NCBI RefSeq assembly: GCF_036924515.1
Contig: NZ_JAZHRR010000001.1
Span: 4,435,001-4,499,000 of the forward strand
Direction: 5' to 3'
DNA length: 64,000 nucleotides
DNA from: Bradyrhizobium sp. AZCC 1610
GTDB lineage: Bacteria; Pseudomonadota; Alphaproteobacteria; Rhizobiales; Xanthobacteraceae
In this document: positions 6,655 to 15,677 of the stretch, piece after piece
How the letters are laid out: the number at the start of each line of letters is the position of its first letter
How positions within the stretch are numbered: position 1 is the stretch's first letter
The notes under the pieces: model-generated
Databases searched by the model: none
Seen by the model: the letters and a program-made list of their open reading frames with translations, nothing else
What the model was told of the DNA's origin: nothing
Position numbers and translations under genes: made by a program

Positions 6655-8964
6655 TCAGAGATTATGCCGTTTCTGGGCCTCGCGGATTGCAATCCAGACC
6701 CGCTCGGGTGTGGCCGGCATGTCGATGTGATCGATCTTGTACTCGCGCCACAGGCCCTCGATGATCGCATTGACCACCGCGGGACAGGAGCCGATCGCCC
6801 CGGCCTCGCCTGCGCCCTTGACGCCGAGTGGATTGGTCGTGCACGGCACGTTGTGCGTTTCGAAATGGAATGACGGGCCGTCGGACGCCCGCGGCACCGC
6901 GTAGTCCATGAAGGTGCCGGTGACGAGCTGGCCGTCGGTTGAGCTGTAGACCGCCTGCTCCATCAAGGCCTGACCGATGCCCTGCATCGCACCGCCATGC
7001 ACCTGGCCGGCGAGCAGCAGCGGATTGAGCGTCACGCCGAAATCGTCGACGATGACGTAGTTGACGATCTTGATGATGCCGGTTGCCGGATCGATCTCGA
7101 CTTCGGCGAGATGCGTGCCGTTCGGGTAAGTGCCGTCGGCCTGCGCGAAGGTCGCGCTCGCATTCAATTTCGAGGGATCGACGCCCGGGCGCTTTGCGAG
7201 GTCCGCGAAGCTGATCGAGCGATCGGTGCCGGCGATGCGCACGACGCCATTGCTGATCTCGAGGTCGCCGGCGCTGGTCTCCAGCGCTTCGGCCGCGATT
7301 TCCTTCAGCTTGGCGCCGAGCTCGCGGGTCGCGCGCTCGACGCTGACGCCGCCGGTCGGGATCGACGCCGAGCCGCCGGTGCCGAGACCGGTGGCGATCT
7401 TGTCGGTGTCGCCCTGCAGGACGTGGACGCGCTCCGGCGGCACCCCGAACTGCTCGGCGACGAGTTGCGCGTAAGCGGTCTGGTGGCCCTGCCCGCTCGA
7501 CTGGGTGCCGATCAGGATGTTGATGTCGCCATTGGAATCGAGCGCGACATTGGCGGTCTCCTCGCCCATGGTGCCGCAAACCTCGACATAGCAGGCCATG
7601 CCGATGCCGCGCACGAGGCCAGCCTTCTTCGCAGCCTTGGCGCGCTTGGAAAATTCCTTCCAGTTGGCGACTTCCATCGCGCGCTTCATATGCGCGGTGA
7701 AGTCGCCGGAATCGTAGACCTTCCCGGTCGCGGTCTTGTAGGGCATCGCCTTCGGCGGGATGAAGTTCTTGCGCCGGATCGCATCGGGCGTCAGCCCAAG
7801 TTTTCGCGCGGCCGCATCAACCAGACGCTCGATCACGTAAGCAGCTTCCGGACGCCCGGCGCCGCGATAGGCATCGACCGGCACGGTGTTGGTGAAGACG
7901 GTGCGGACGCGGCAGTGGAAGGCCTGGATATCATAGAGCCCGGGCAGCATGCCGGCGCCGCCATGCGGGATATAGGGCCCGAAGGTCGAGAGATAGGCGC
8001 CCATGTCGCCCATCAGGTCGACGTCCATCCCTAAGAACTTGCCGTCCTCGGCCAGCGCCATCTTCGCGATCGTGACGTTGTCGCGGCCCTGCGCATCGCC
8101 CATGAAGTGATCGGAGCGGTCGGCGGTCCATTTGATGGTCTTGCGCAGCTTGCGCGCGGCCACCGCGATCAACGCGTATTCGCGGTAGGGAAATAGCTTG
8201 GTACCGAAGCCGCCGCCGACGTCGGGGCAGATCACCCGCATCTTCTCCATCGGCATCTTCAGCACCATGCCGCACAAGATCTCGCGCAGGCGATGGCTGC
8301 CCTGGCTGCCGATCGTCAGCGTCAGATGATCGCGCTTGGCGTCGTATTCGGCAACCGCAGCGCGCGTTTCCATGAAGTTGGTGATGACGCGCGGGTTGAC
8401 GATCGACACTTCAGCCACCGCATGCGCTTTGGCAAAGGCGGCTTCCGCCGCCTTCTTGTCGCCGACCGGCACGTCGAACAGCACGTTGCCGGGCTTGTCG
8501 GGCCAGACCTGCGGCGCGCTCTGCTTGACGGCGTTGACGACGCCGGCCACCGCGGGCAGCGGCGTCCATTTGACGTCGATCGCCTCGATCGCATCGCGGG
8601 CCTGGTCGATGGTATCGGCGACCACGAAGGCCACGGCGTCGCCGACATGGCGCACCTCGTCCTTGGCGAGGATCGGGTATGGCGGACCGGTGAAGGGATC
8701 GGTTTCCAGGTTGAACAGGCACGGCAGATCGCCGAGATCGCCGACCTCGGCCGCGGTCAGAATCAACGATACGCCCGGCATCCCGCGGGCCTTGGTGACG
8801 TTGAGCGTGAATTTCGCGTGCGCATGCGGCGAGCGCAGCATCAGCGCGTGCATCGCAGCCTGTGGCGAATGGTCGTCGGTATAGCGGCCCTTGCCGCGAA
8901 TGAGCGCGTCGTCTTCCTTGCGAAGAACGCTTTGACCGACGCCGAACTTGATGGGAGCTGCCAT
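6655..8964 (-). CDS. Molybdenum hydroxylase large subunit, form II CoxL-like
   Basis: A 769-residue molybdopterin-binding large subunit of the xanthine dehydrogenase/CO dehydrogenase family. It opens with KFGVGQSVLRKEDDALIRGKG, contains the substrate-loop signature AYRGAGR, and ends with the catalytic Glu motif GVKGAGEAGAIG. AYRGAGR is the form II signature, not the AYRCSFR of true aerobic CO dehydrogenase, so its substrate is probably an aldehyde or N-heterocycle and CO oxidation is unproven. The enzymes normally need an FAD subunit and a 2Fe-2S subunit; neither is adjacent. I start it at ATG 8964, which has GGAGAT at a proper distance; an in-frame extension to 9063 runs through a repeat and is rejected. 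Confidence 0.92.
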   Translation of the reverse strand: MAAPIKFGVGQSVLRKEDDALIRGKGRYTDDHSPQAAMHALMLRSPHAHAKFTLNVTKARGMPGVSLILTAAEVGDLGDLPCLFNLETDPFTGPPYPILAKDEVRHVGDAVAFVVADTIDQARDAIEAIDVKWTPLPAVAGVVNAVKQSAPQVWPDKPGNVLFDVPVGDKKAAEAAFAKAHAVAEVSIVNPRVITNFMETRAAVAEYDAKRDHLTLTIGSQGSHRLREILCGMVLKMPMEKMRVICPDVGGGFGTKLFPYREYALIAVAARKLRKTIKWTADRSDHFMGDAQGRDNVTIAKMALAEDGKFLGMDVDLMGDMGAYLSTFGPYIPHGGAGMLPGLYDIQAFHCRVRTVFTNTVPVDAYRGAGRPEAAYVIERLVDAAARKLGLTPDAIRRKNFIPPKAMPYKTATGKVYDSGDFTAHMKRAMEVANWKEFSKRAKAAKKAGLVRGIGMACYVEVCGTMGEETANVALDSNGDINILIGTQSSGQGHQTAYAQLVAEQFGVPPERVHVLQGDTDKIATGLGTGGSASIPTGGVSVERATRELGAKLKEIAAEALETSAGDLEISNGVVRIAGTDRSISFADLAKRPGVDPSKLNASATFAQADGTYPNGTHLAEVEIDPATGIIKIVNYVIVDDFGVTLNPLLLAGQVHGGAMQGIGQALMEQAVYSSTDGQLVTGTFMDYAVPRASDGPSFHFETHNVPCTTNPLGVKGAGEAGAIGSCPAVVNAIIEGLWREYKIDHIDMPATPERVWIAIREAQKRHNL

Positions 8965-9031
8965 CGTATCTCCAATTGTCCTGGAGCACGATGACGCCTT
9001 CGAACTGTCATCCGCCCCATCTTTTTGGTTT

Positions 9032-9080
9032 GAGCATGGCCCTTTCGGAGAAGCGGTAGCCACTTTTCCGGATCATGCTC
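9032..9080. repeat. Palindromic intergenic repeat, family A copy 2 (inverted)
   Basis: GAGCATGG at 9032 and GGATCATGCTC ending at 9080 flank an inner TTTCGGAG...CACTTTTCC segment. It matches the copy at 6012-6087 in reverse orientation, with a much shorter centre. Confidence 0.7.
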
Positions 9081-9211
9081 TAGAAGCGTTCCATATTGCA
9101 GCGGTTCGGGCGTCAGCGCAAACCGCTTTCGGCACACCGGTCATGACCTGGTCTTGGCCTGGCGCAACAGACCCGGTGCCCGCTCAGCGGAATTTTTCGC
9201 GACTGCACAAC

Positions 9212-9238
9212 AAAAAGCCCCGGACGATGCCGGGGCTT
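9212..9238 (-). terminator. Rho-independent terminator of the porin gene
   Basis: Read on the minus strand, AAGCCCCGG and CCGGGGCTT form a nine-base stem followed by a T-run, about 30 bases after the stop codon at 9267. Confidence 0.85.
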
Positions 9239-9266
9239 CGAGTTCAGGGAGGAGACTACGTCGAGA

Positions 9267-10139
9267 TCAATACTTCGCGATCACCGGGCCGCCGAAGGTA
9301 TAGTTCAAGCCGACACGCAGGACGTGGTCGTGGAAGCGCGTGTCCACATCGGCTCTGATCGCGCTGGCCGGCGCGAGCGTGAAGCTACCAGCGCGGAAGC
9401 TGTCGAAATCCATATAGAGGTATTCGAGCTTGGCGCTCCAGTTGTTGGTGATTTTGCCTTCGACACCGGCACCGACCGTCCAGCCGAAGCGGATATCGTC
9501 GTTCGAGGTAACCGAAGCCACGGCAATGCCGGCCGGCGTTACGCCAGCCATCGTGCCCGTCGTTTTGAACGAACCATAGGCCAGACCGCCCGTGCCGTAG
9601 AACAGGACCCTGGGGGTCGCAAGCACGCCGACGCGACCGCGCACAGTGCCGAACCATTCGAGGTGCGTATCGACGGCAAGGCTGGTTCCGGTCACGCCCG
9701 GGGGCAGGAACGTCAGGCCGGGAAGGCACGGTCCGCCGATGCCGGTTGCGGCGCAGCTGAACACGCCCCTGCCCTTCTCGTCCGACCACTGCGCGTCGGC
9801 TTCCAAACCGAACACCCAGTTGTTGGCTTGCCAGTTGTAGCCGATCTGGCCGCCCGCAATGGCGCCGTCCATGTTGTAGCCGGCGCTGGTGATGGAGCCC
9901 GCTGGCGGAGCGATCGGCAATCCAGTGACGGTGTTGAAATACGAAACGTCCGAGTGGCCGCGGCCCCAGCTATAGCCGGCGTTGCCGCCGATATAGAAGC
10001 CGCTCCAGTTCCAGACCTCAACCATGGCCGGCGGTGCCTTGGTGTAGCGCGGCGCCATGTCCGCTGCAGATGCCATCGAAGTCGCGGCCATGACAGCCAG
10101 TGCCGAAGCTGCGATTGCCTTGAAGGCTGAAGCGCGCAT
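9267..10139 (-). CDS. Outer-membrane beta-barrel protein (Omp25/Omp31 family)
   Basis: A 290-residue outer-membrane protein. It has a Sec signal peptide (MRASAFKAIAASALAVMAAT, cleavage after SMASA), an early NWSGFYIGGNAGYSWG strand, alternating amphipathic strands with the internal motifs GGQIGYNWQ and WFGTVRGRVG, and a final strand HVLRVGLNYTFGGP with aromatic residues, all typical of the small eight-stranded porin-like proteins abundant in Rhizobiales. Its role is probably structural or host-interaction related. A 170-bp leader upstream has no obvious regulatory site, and a terminator follows. It is most likely a single-gene transcript. Confidence 0.92.
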   Translation of the reverse strand: MRASAFKAIAASALAVMAATSMASAADMAPRYTKAPPAMVEVWNWSGFYIGGNAGYSWGRGHSDVSYFNTVTGLPIAPPAGSITSAGYNMDGAIAGGQIGYNWQANNWVFGLEADAQWSDEKGRGVFSCAATGIGGPCLPGLTFLPPGVTGTSLAVDTHLEWFGTVRGRVGVLATPRVLFYGTGGLAYGSFKTTGTMAGVTPAGIAVASVTSNDDIRFGWTVGAGVEGKITNNWSAKLEYLYMDFDSFRAGSFTLAPASAIRADVDTRFHDHVLRVGLNYTFGGPVIAKY

Positions 10140-10309
10140 GGAAAACCCTCTTTGAAAAACCGTTAATTGAAACTGGGATCAAGCTAACGCGGAGTCGCCT
10201 CTCAATCATGTACGGATCGGCCGCAAATGGCGCTTTTCGGGAACTTGTTGCAAAAATGCCAGAATGCGGCCACAACACGCCCCAATCAAAATTTTTCCTT
10301 TATTTACAG

Positions 10310-11854
10310 TCAATTGCGGCCAGATCTCCGGTCGCGCAGCAGCACGAATAGCCACCCCCTGCCAAACAACAGCAGGATCAGGACCCCGTACACGAAGGCG
10401 CCGGCCGCGATCAGCAGCAGCAATGCGGTCTCGTCCCGGAAGGTGCGCATCTGCGCGAAGTAGAAGCTGGCGAATCGTGCGGTGGCCCAAAGCGCGGCGG
10501 CGAGCAGGACACCGGCCGCCGCGAACTTGGCGAGCGATGTCATCCAGGCACGGTCGAGTTCGAGGTAGCCTGCCCGCACCGCGAAGAAGAGCACGAGCAA
10601 AAGATTGACCCAGGCCCCGATGGCGGTGGCGAGCGCCAGGCCGATTTGCGCCAGCGCGCCCATCAACGCGACCTTCAGCGCCAAGTTGACGGCCACGCCG
10701 GTCAACGCCGCCTTGACCGGCGTCGCGGTGTCGTGGCGGGCGTAGAAGGTCGCCACCGCGCTGCGGATGGTCACGAACGGAATCAGCCCGATCGCGTAAG
10801 CGGCCAGCGTGGCGCCCGCGGCTGCGGCATCCGCCTTCGAGAACGCACCGCGCGCAAACATCGCGCGCATGATGACATCAGGCACGGTCAGGAAGGCGGC
10901 GACGAACGGCACCGAAAACAACAGCGAGAATTCGAAGGCCCGCCGCTGCGCGGCCGATGCTCCGGTGACATCGTTCGCGGTGAGGCGCCGCGACATTTCC
11001 GGCAACAGCACGGTGCCGATCGCGATCCCGATCACACCGATCGGCAACTGGTTGAGACGGTCGGCGTAGTACAGCGCCGAAAGCGCGCCCGCCGCCAGAA
11101 AGGTCGCGATGATGGTGTCGGCGAACAGCGCGATCTGCGTTCCCATTGAGCCGACGGTCGCGGGGCCCAGCGCCCGAAAGAACGCGCGCACGTCTTCGTC
11201 GAATTTGATGGACGCGAATTTCGGCAGGATGCCGGACTTGGCCGCGTCGCCTGCCAGCAGCAGGAATTCAAGGATGCCGGCGAGCAGGACGCCCCATGCG
11301 GCGGCGTAGCCCGCACCCGGAAAGAACGCGGCCAGCGCCAGCGTCGCCATCATCGACAGGTTGAGAAAGATCGGCGCGGCGGCAGCGCTTGCGAAGCGAT
11401 GCATCACGTTGAGCATGCCGCCGTACAGCGTCACCAGCGTGATAAGCAGCAGATACGGAAACGTGATCCGCGTCAGCGAAATCGCCAGTTCGCCGCGCGC
11501 CGGATCGTCTTTGAACCCCGGCGCGAGGATAGCGATCACCTCCGGCATGAACATCCAGGCCACGACGAGCAAAACCACCTGGGCGGCAAACAGCAGCGTG
11601 AAGATGCGGTCGGCGAACAGCCGCGCCGACGCTTCGCTCTTGCCGTGCAGATGCGCGTAGGCCGGCACGAAGGCCGCGTTGAAGGCGCCCTCGGCGAAGA
11701 TCGCGCGAAAATGATTGGGCAGCCGCAGCGCCACGAAGAACGCATCCGCGACGGGCCCGGCGCCGAGAATGGCGGCGAGCATGATATCGCGTGCAAATCC
11801 GGTTAGCCGCGAGAGCAGCGTGTAACCGCCGACGGTGAAGATGCGTCCGAGCAT
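10310..11854 (-). CDS. murJ: Lipid II flippase MurJ
   Basis: A 514-residue polytopic membrane protein of the MOP superfamily. The family start SRLTGFARDIMLAAILGAG and LRLPNHFRAIFAEGAFNAAFVPA are MurJ hallmarks, and the length fits 14 helices. MurJ moves undecaprenyl-linked peptidoglycan precursor across the inner membrane. It is the last gene of a minus-strand run after gnnA and gnnB (gap of 36 bp to gnnB), so the peptidoglycan flippase is probably co-transcribed with lipid A sugar genes, which would tie two envelope layers together. Confidence 0.95.
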   Translation of the reverse strand: MLGRIFTVGGYTLLSRLTGFARDIMLAAILGAGPVADAFFVALRLPNHFRAIFAEGAFNAAFVPAYAHLHGKSEASARLFADRIFTLLFAAQVVLLVVAWMFMPEVIAILAPGFKDDPARGELAISLTRITFPYLLLITLVTLYGGMLNVMHRFASAAAAPIFLNLSMMATLALAAFFPGAGYAAAWGVLLAGILEFLLLAGDAAKSGILPKFASIKFDEDVRAFFRALGPATVGSMGTQIALFADTIIATFLAAGALSALYYADRLNQLPIGVIGIAIGTVLLPEMSRRLTANDVTGASAAQRRAFEFSLLFSVPFVAAFLTVPDVIMRAMFARGAFSKADAAAAGATLAAYAIGLIPFVTIRSAVATFYARHDTATPVKAALTGVAVNLALKVALMGALAQIGLALATAIGAWVNLLLVLFFAVRAGYLELDRAWMTSLAKFAAAGVLLAAALWATARFASFYFAQMRTFRDETALLLLIAAGAFVYGVLILLLFGRGWLFVLLRDRRSGRN

Positions 11855-11890
11855 GCGCCGTTTCTAGCGCAAATTCGCCCAACCGTGAAA

Positions 11891-13042
11891 TCAGGAAGAA
11901 AGCGCGCCGCGCACCGCCTCGATCACCCGCGCCTGCGTCGCCTCGTCGAGGTAGGCGTGAATAGGCAGGCTGACGACATCGTCCGAGAGCTTTTCGCTCA
12001 CCGGCAGCCCGCCATCCGCCACCGGGAAACTCTTGTACGCGGTCTGCTGATGCATCGATTTCGTGTAATAGATCGCGGTCGGAATCCCCTGCGCCTTCAG
12101 GTCGGCAACGAAGCGGTCACGGTCCGTGCCTTTAGGCAGGCGGATGGTATAGCACGCCCAGATCGAGCTGCAGCCGCTGGCAAGACGGGGCACGGTCACG
12201 ACATTTCCGAGCCCCCGCGCATAGCGCTCTGCAACCACGTTGCGCGCCGCGATCTCGTCCTCGAAGATTTTCAGCTTCTCGATCAGAATCGCCGCCTGCA
12301 TGGTATCGAGCCGCGCGGTGAGGCCGATACGGACATTGTCGTATTTGTCCGAGCCCTGGCCGTGGACGCGGATGCTGCGCAGTATTTCGGCCAGCGCATC
12401 GTCGTCGGTGAAGATCGCGCCGCCGTCGCCGAAGCAGCCGAGCGGCTTCGCGGGAAAGAAGCTGGTTGTAGTCGCCAGACCGAAGGTGCCGAGCCGGCGG
12501 CCCTTGTAGCTCGCGCCAAAGCTCTGGGCGGCGTCGTTGAGCACGAACAGGCCCTCGGCCTCCGCGATGGCGCCGATCGCGTCGTGGTCGGCGCTTTGCC
12601 CGAACAGGTCGACTGGAATCACCGCCCGCGGCTTCAGGCCACGCTGTCGCGCCGTCGCGATGCCGCGCTTGAGCGAGCCGGTGTCGATGTTGAAGGTCAC
12701 CTCGTCGACGTCGACGAAAACAGGCGTGGCACCGGTCAGCACCACCACCTCGCCGGTCGCGCAAAAGGTGAAGGAGGGACAGAGCACGGCATCGCCGGGG
12801 CCGATATTTTTCGCCATCAGCACCATCAGCAGCGCGTCGGTGCCGCTGGCGCAGCTCACCACGTGTTTGGCGCCTGAAAATTTCGCAAGCGCGGCTTCCA
12901 ACTCCGTGACCTCCGGCCCGTTGATGAACTGGCAGTGATCGAGCACTCGGGCAACGGCATCGTCGATCGATTTGCCGAGCCGGCGGCGTTGCGCGGCGAT
13001 ATCGGTGAAGGGAATGGGTTCTGGGCGCATGTGCTGGTTCAT
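11891..13042 (-). CDS. gnnB: DegT/DnrJ/EryC1 sugar aminotransferase, probable GnnB
   Basis: A 383-residue PLP-dependent sugar-nucleotide aminotransferase. Visible motifs: SCASGTDALLMVL, LNDAAQSFGA with the cofactor Asp170, and SFFPAKPLGCFGDGGA with the PLP Lys199. It directly follows a Gfo/Idh/MocA oxidoreductase (27-bp gap), the arrangement known for GnnA/GnnB, which turn UDP-GlcNAc into its 3-amino derivative for lipid A with amide-linked acyl chains. Bradyrhizobium lipid A is known to contain 2,3-diamino-2,3-dideoxyglucose, which fits. The closely related WbpE family (3-amino uronic acids) is the main alternative. The enzyme class is certain; the substrate is inferred. Confidence 0.7.
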   Translation of the reverse strand: MNQHMRPEPIPFTDIAAQRRRLGKSIDDAVARVLDHCQFINGPEVTELEAALAKFSGAKHVVSCASGTDALLMVLMAKNIGPGDAVLCPSFTFCATGEVVVLTGATPVFVDVDEVTFNIDTGSLKRGIATARQRGLKPRAVIPVDLFGQSADHDAIGAIAEAEGLFVLNDAAQSFGASYKGRRLGTFGLATTTSFFPAKPLGCFGDGGAIFTDDDALAEILRSIRVHGQGSDKYDNVRIGLTARLDTMQAAILIEKLKIFEDEIAARNVVAERYARGLGNVVTVPRLASGCSSIWACYTIRLPKGTDRDRFVADLKAQGIPTAIYYTKSMHQQTAYKSFPVADGGLPVSEKLSDDVVSLPIHAYLDEATQARVIEAVRGALSS

Positions 13043-13069
13043 GGAGCCTTGCTCGGTTCTAGAAGAAAT

Positions 13070-14086
13070 TTAGCCGGCGATGCGGCGCGGGCCCTTGCGC
13101 GCGGCGGAGGCCGCGGGCTTCGCGGGCTGCTCGAGGCACCGGATCGCGATTTCGAGACTGGCGACGCCCTCGTCGCCGGAAACCGCCGGCACATTGCCGG
13201 TGCGGACGGCATCGAGGAATGCGATCAGCTCGGCGCGCAGCGGTTCGTCATGGCCGACCGGCAGATGCCGCATCGAATAGCTGCCGTCGGGCTTGAAGCC
13301 GAAGCACTCGGTCACCTGGCGCGTCAGGAGATCGCCCATCACATATTTGCCGCGCGTCGCAACCGTGACGCTGCGCGCCTTGAACGGCGTCAGCCAGTTG
13401 GTGTTGATGTGGGCGAGCACGCCCGAGGCGGTGCGGAACTGCAAGAGCGCGATATCTTCGCGCTCGGCGATCGCGCTGGAAAGCTGCGGCTGCACCTCGA
13501 TGATATCTGACTCGGTGAACCAGCGGATCAGGTCGATATCGTGCACGGCGAGATCGATGACGACGCCGACGTTGGACATGCGCGGCGGGAACGGGCCGAC
13601 GCGGGTGATGCCGATCGAAAGAATATCTTCGCCCGAGATCGCCTGCTTGATCGCGGCGACCGCCGGATTGAAGCGCTCGACATGGCCGACCATCAGCGTC
13701 ACGCCGGCACTGCGCGCCGCGTTGACGATGTCCTGCCCCTCTTCCACCGTCGAGGCGACCGGCTTCTCGACCAGGATGTGGATGTTGCGCGTGATGCACG
13801 CGAGCGCGATCTCGTGATGGAGATGGGTCGGCGCCGCGATCGTGATCGCATCGACGCCCTCGTCGAACAGTTCGTCGAGATCGGTGAACGCGCGACAGCC
13901 TACGAGCGCGGTGGCGCGCGCGCGGTGTTCCGGCAACGGATCGACGATACCGACCAGCGTCACCCCGGGCAGACCGGCCAGCACGCGGGCATGGTTGCTG
14001 CCCATCACGCCCGCGCCGACCACGCCGACGCGCAAGCCGCGTGTTGCGTCGGCCTTCGCATCGAATGCGGACCCTTTGGAACTCAT
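13070..14086 (-). CDS. gnnA: Gfo/Idh/MocA oxidoreductase, probable UDP-GlcNAc 3-dehydrogenase GnnA
   Basis: A 338-residue NAD(P)-dependent oxidoreductase. The Rossmann motif VGVVGAGVMGSNHARVL lies at residues 20-36, the catalytic VEKP with Lys108 at about 106-109, and the substrate-site sequence VGHVERFNP follows. It is placed directly upstream of the aminotransferase in the same transcript, so it should make the 3-keto sugar that is then aminated. GnnA of UDP-GlcNAc3N synthesis is my preferred identity; WbpB/WlbA-like oxidation of a uronic acid is the alternative. The first 15 residues are not conserved in type and a later start is possible. The C-terminus is basic. Confidence 0.7.
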   Translation of the reverse strand: MSSKGSAFDAKADATRGLRVGVVGAGVMGSNHARVLAGLPGVTLVGIVDPLPEHRARATALVGCRAFTDLDELFDEGVDAITIAAPTHLHHEIALACITRNIHILVEKPVASTVEEGQDIVNAARSAGVTLMVGHVERFNPAVAAIKQAISGEDILSIGITRVGPFPPRMSNVGVVIDLAVHDIDLIRWFTESDIIEVQPQLSSAIAEREDIALLQFRTASGVLAHINTNWLTPFKARSVTVATRGKYVMGDLLTRQVTECFGFKPDGSYSMRHLPVGHDEPLRAELIAFLDAVRTGNVPAVSGDEGVASLEIAIRCLEQPAKPAASAARKGPRRIAG

Positions 14087-14257
14087 GATTTGTCGACCCC
14101 AAGCAGATTTTAGGCGGATTCTAAGCAGAATTGCGCCGGTAGTATCCCCAGCGGTTCTCTAGCACGCCATCACAGATGTGGCGAACGCGATCGACGGTTT
14201 TCGGACACGTTTTGATTCAAAGAATTACAACCGCCGGCCCGGTAAAACTACTGTCGC

Positions 14258-15670
14258 TCAACTGCGCTTGTAGTCGTCCTCGATGCGGATGATATCGTCC
14301 TCGCCGAAATAGCTGCCGGTCTGGACTTCGATCAGTTCGAGCTGGATCTTGCCGGGATTCTCCAGGCGGTGCACCGCGCCGATCGGGATGTAGATCGATT
14401 CGTTCTCGTGCACGGTCTTGACCAGCTCGTTGACGGTGACCTGCGCCGTGCCGCGCACCACGATCCAGTGCTCGGCACGATGGTGGTGCTTCTGCAGCGA
14501 GAGCCGCCCGCCCGGCTTGACGATGATGCGCTTGACCTGATGACGGTCGCCATTGTCGACCGACTGATAGGATCCCCAGGGCCTGTGCACCCTGATGTGA
14601 TCCTCGGTCACCTGCGGCGCGACCGTCTTCAGCTTCGCGACCAGCCGCTTCAGCCCGTTTGCATCCTTTTGCCTGGAGACCAGCACGGCGTCCTGGGTCG
14701 CGACCACCACGAGGTCGTCGACGCCTTCGAGCGCGACCAGCGCGCGGTCGGTCGATACGTTGCAATTGCGGGAGTCCTCGAACACCGCGGCGCCGCGCGC
14801 CGCGTTGCCCTCGCCATCCTTGCCGGACAATTCCCACACCGCATGCCAGGAGCCGACGTCGGACCAGCCGCACGCGACCGGCACGACCGCGGCGCGCGCT
14901 GTCTTTTCCATGACAGCATAATCGATCGAGATCGACTTCGCCGATCCAAACGCGGCCTCGTCGAGCTTGACGAATCCGAGGTCGGTGCCCGCCTTCGCCA
15001 CCGCATCGCTCACGGCCTGAACGCTTTCCGCATCGACCTTGCGATATTCATCCGTCAGTACGGCGGCACGGAACATGAAGTTGCCGCTGTTCCAGAGATA
15101 GCCGGCCTCGACATAACTCGCGGCGGTTGCCGGATCCGGCTTCTCGACGAACTTTGCGACCGCGCGGACCTTGCCGGCAATGACCTCGCCGGGATTGATG
15201 TAGCCATATTCGGTGGCGGCGCGCTCGGGCTGCACGCCGAACGTCACGATGTGCCCGGCTTCCGCGGCAGCCAGTCCTTCGCGGCAGGCGGCAAGGAAGG
15301 CGGGCGTGTCGCTCACCACGTGATCGGCGGCCAGTGCCAGCACGATCGCATCCTTGTCGCGCGCCTCTGCAAAGGCGGCACCGGCCGCGATGGCGGGCCC
15401 GGAATCGCGCCGCATCGGCTCGAGCAGCACGTCGGCCTCGAGCCCGATCTCGGCCAGTTGCTCGAGCACCATGAAGCGATAGGCGTTGTTGGTGATGATG
15501 ACGGGCCGTTCGAACAGACCAGCATCAGAAACCCGCAACAGCGTGTCCTGGAACGTCGAGCGCGCCCCGAACAGGGACAGGAACTGCTTGGGGTGAACCT
15601 CGCGCGAGGCCGGCCACAGCCGCGTGCCCGCGCCGCCGCACATGATCAGGGGGATAATTCGTCGGTTCAT
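14258..15670 (-). CDS. manC: Mannose-1-phosphate guanylyltransferase/mannose-6-phosphate isomerase
   Basis: A 470-residue two-domain enzyme. The nucleotidyltransferase domain starts with MNRRIIPLIMCGGAGTRLWP and contains KFVEKPD; the C-terminal cupin (RPWGSYQSVDNGDRHQVK, then LQKHHHRAEHWIVVRG) is the type II phosphomannose isomerase. It makes GDP-mannose from mannose-1-P and can interconvert fructose-6-P and mannose-6-P. GDP-mannose feeds the LPS core and, through gmd and fcl at 53.5-55.5 kb, GDP-fucose. I start at ATG 15670, where the conserved region begins. The upstream epimerase gene ends only eight bases before, so the two are co-transcribed. Confidence 0.95.
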   Translation of the reverse strand: MNRRIIPLIMCGGAGTRLWPASREVHPKQFLSLFGARSTFQDTLLRVSDAGLFERPVIITNNAYRFMVLEQLAEIGLEADVLLEPMRRDSGPAIAAGAAFAEARDKDAIVLALAADHVVSDTPAFLAACREGLAAAEAGHIVTFGVQPERAATEYGYINPGEVIAGKVRAVAKFVEKPDPATAASYVEAGYLWNSGNFMFRAAVLTDEYRKVDAESVQAVSDAVAKAGTDLGFVKLDEAAFGSAKSISIDYAVMEKTARAAVVPVACGWSDVGSWHAVWELSGKDGEGNAARGAAVFEDSRNCNVSTDRALVALEGVDDLVVVATQDAVLVSRQKDANGLKRLVAKLKTVAPQVTEDHIRVHRPWGSYQSVDNGDRHQVKRIIVKPGGRLSLQKHHHRAEHWIVVRGTAQVTVNELVKTVHENESIYIPIGAVHRLENPGKIQLELIEVQTGSYFGEDDIIRIEDDYKRS

Positions 15671-15677
15671 CGGCGTC

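Larger units (their letters stand above)
8965..9266. other. Intergenic stretch with repeat and terminator
   Basis: No gene is visible between the molybdenum hydroxylase start and the porin stop. The stretch contains palindromic repeat family A copy 2 (9032-9080) and the porin terminator (9212-9238). Confidence 0.6.
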
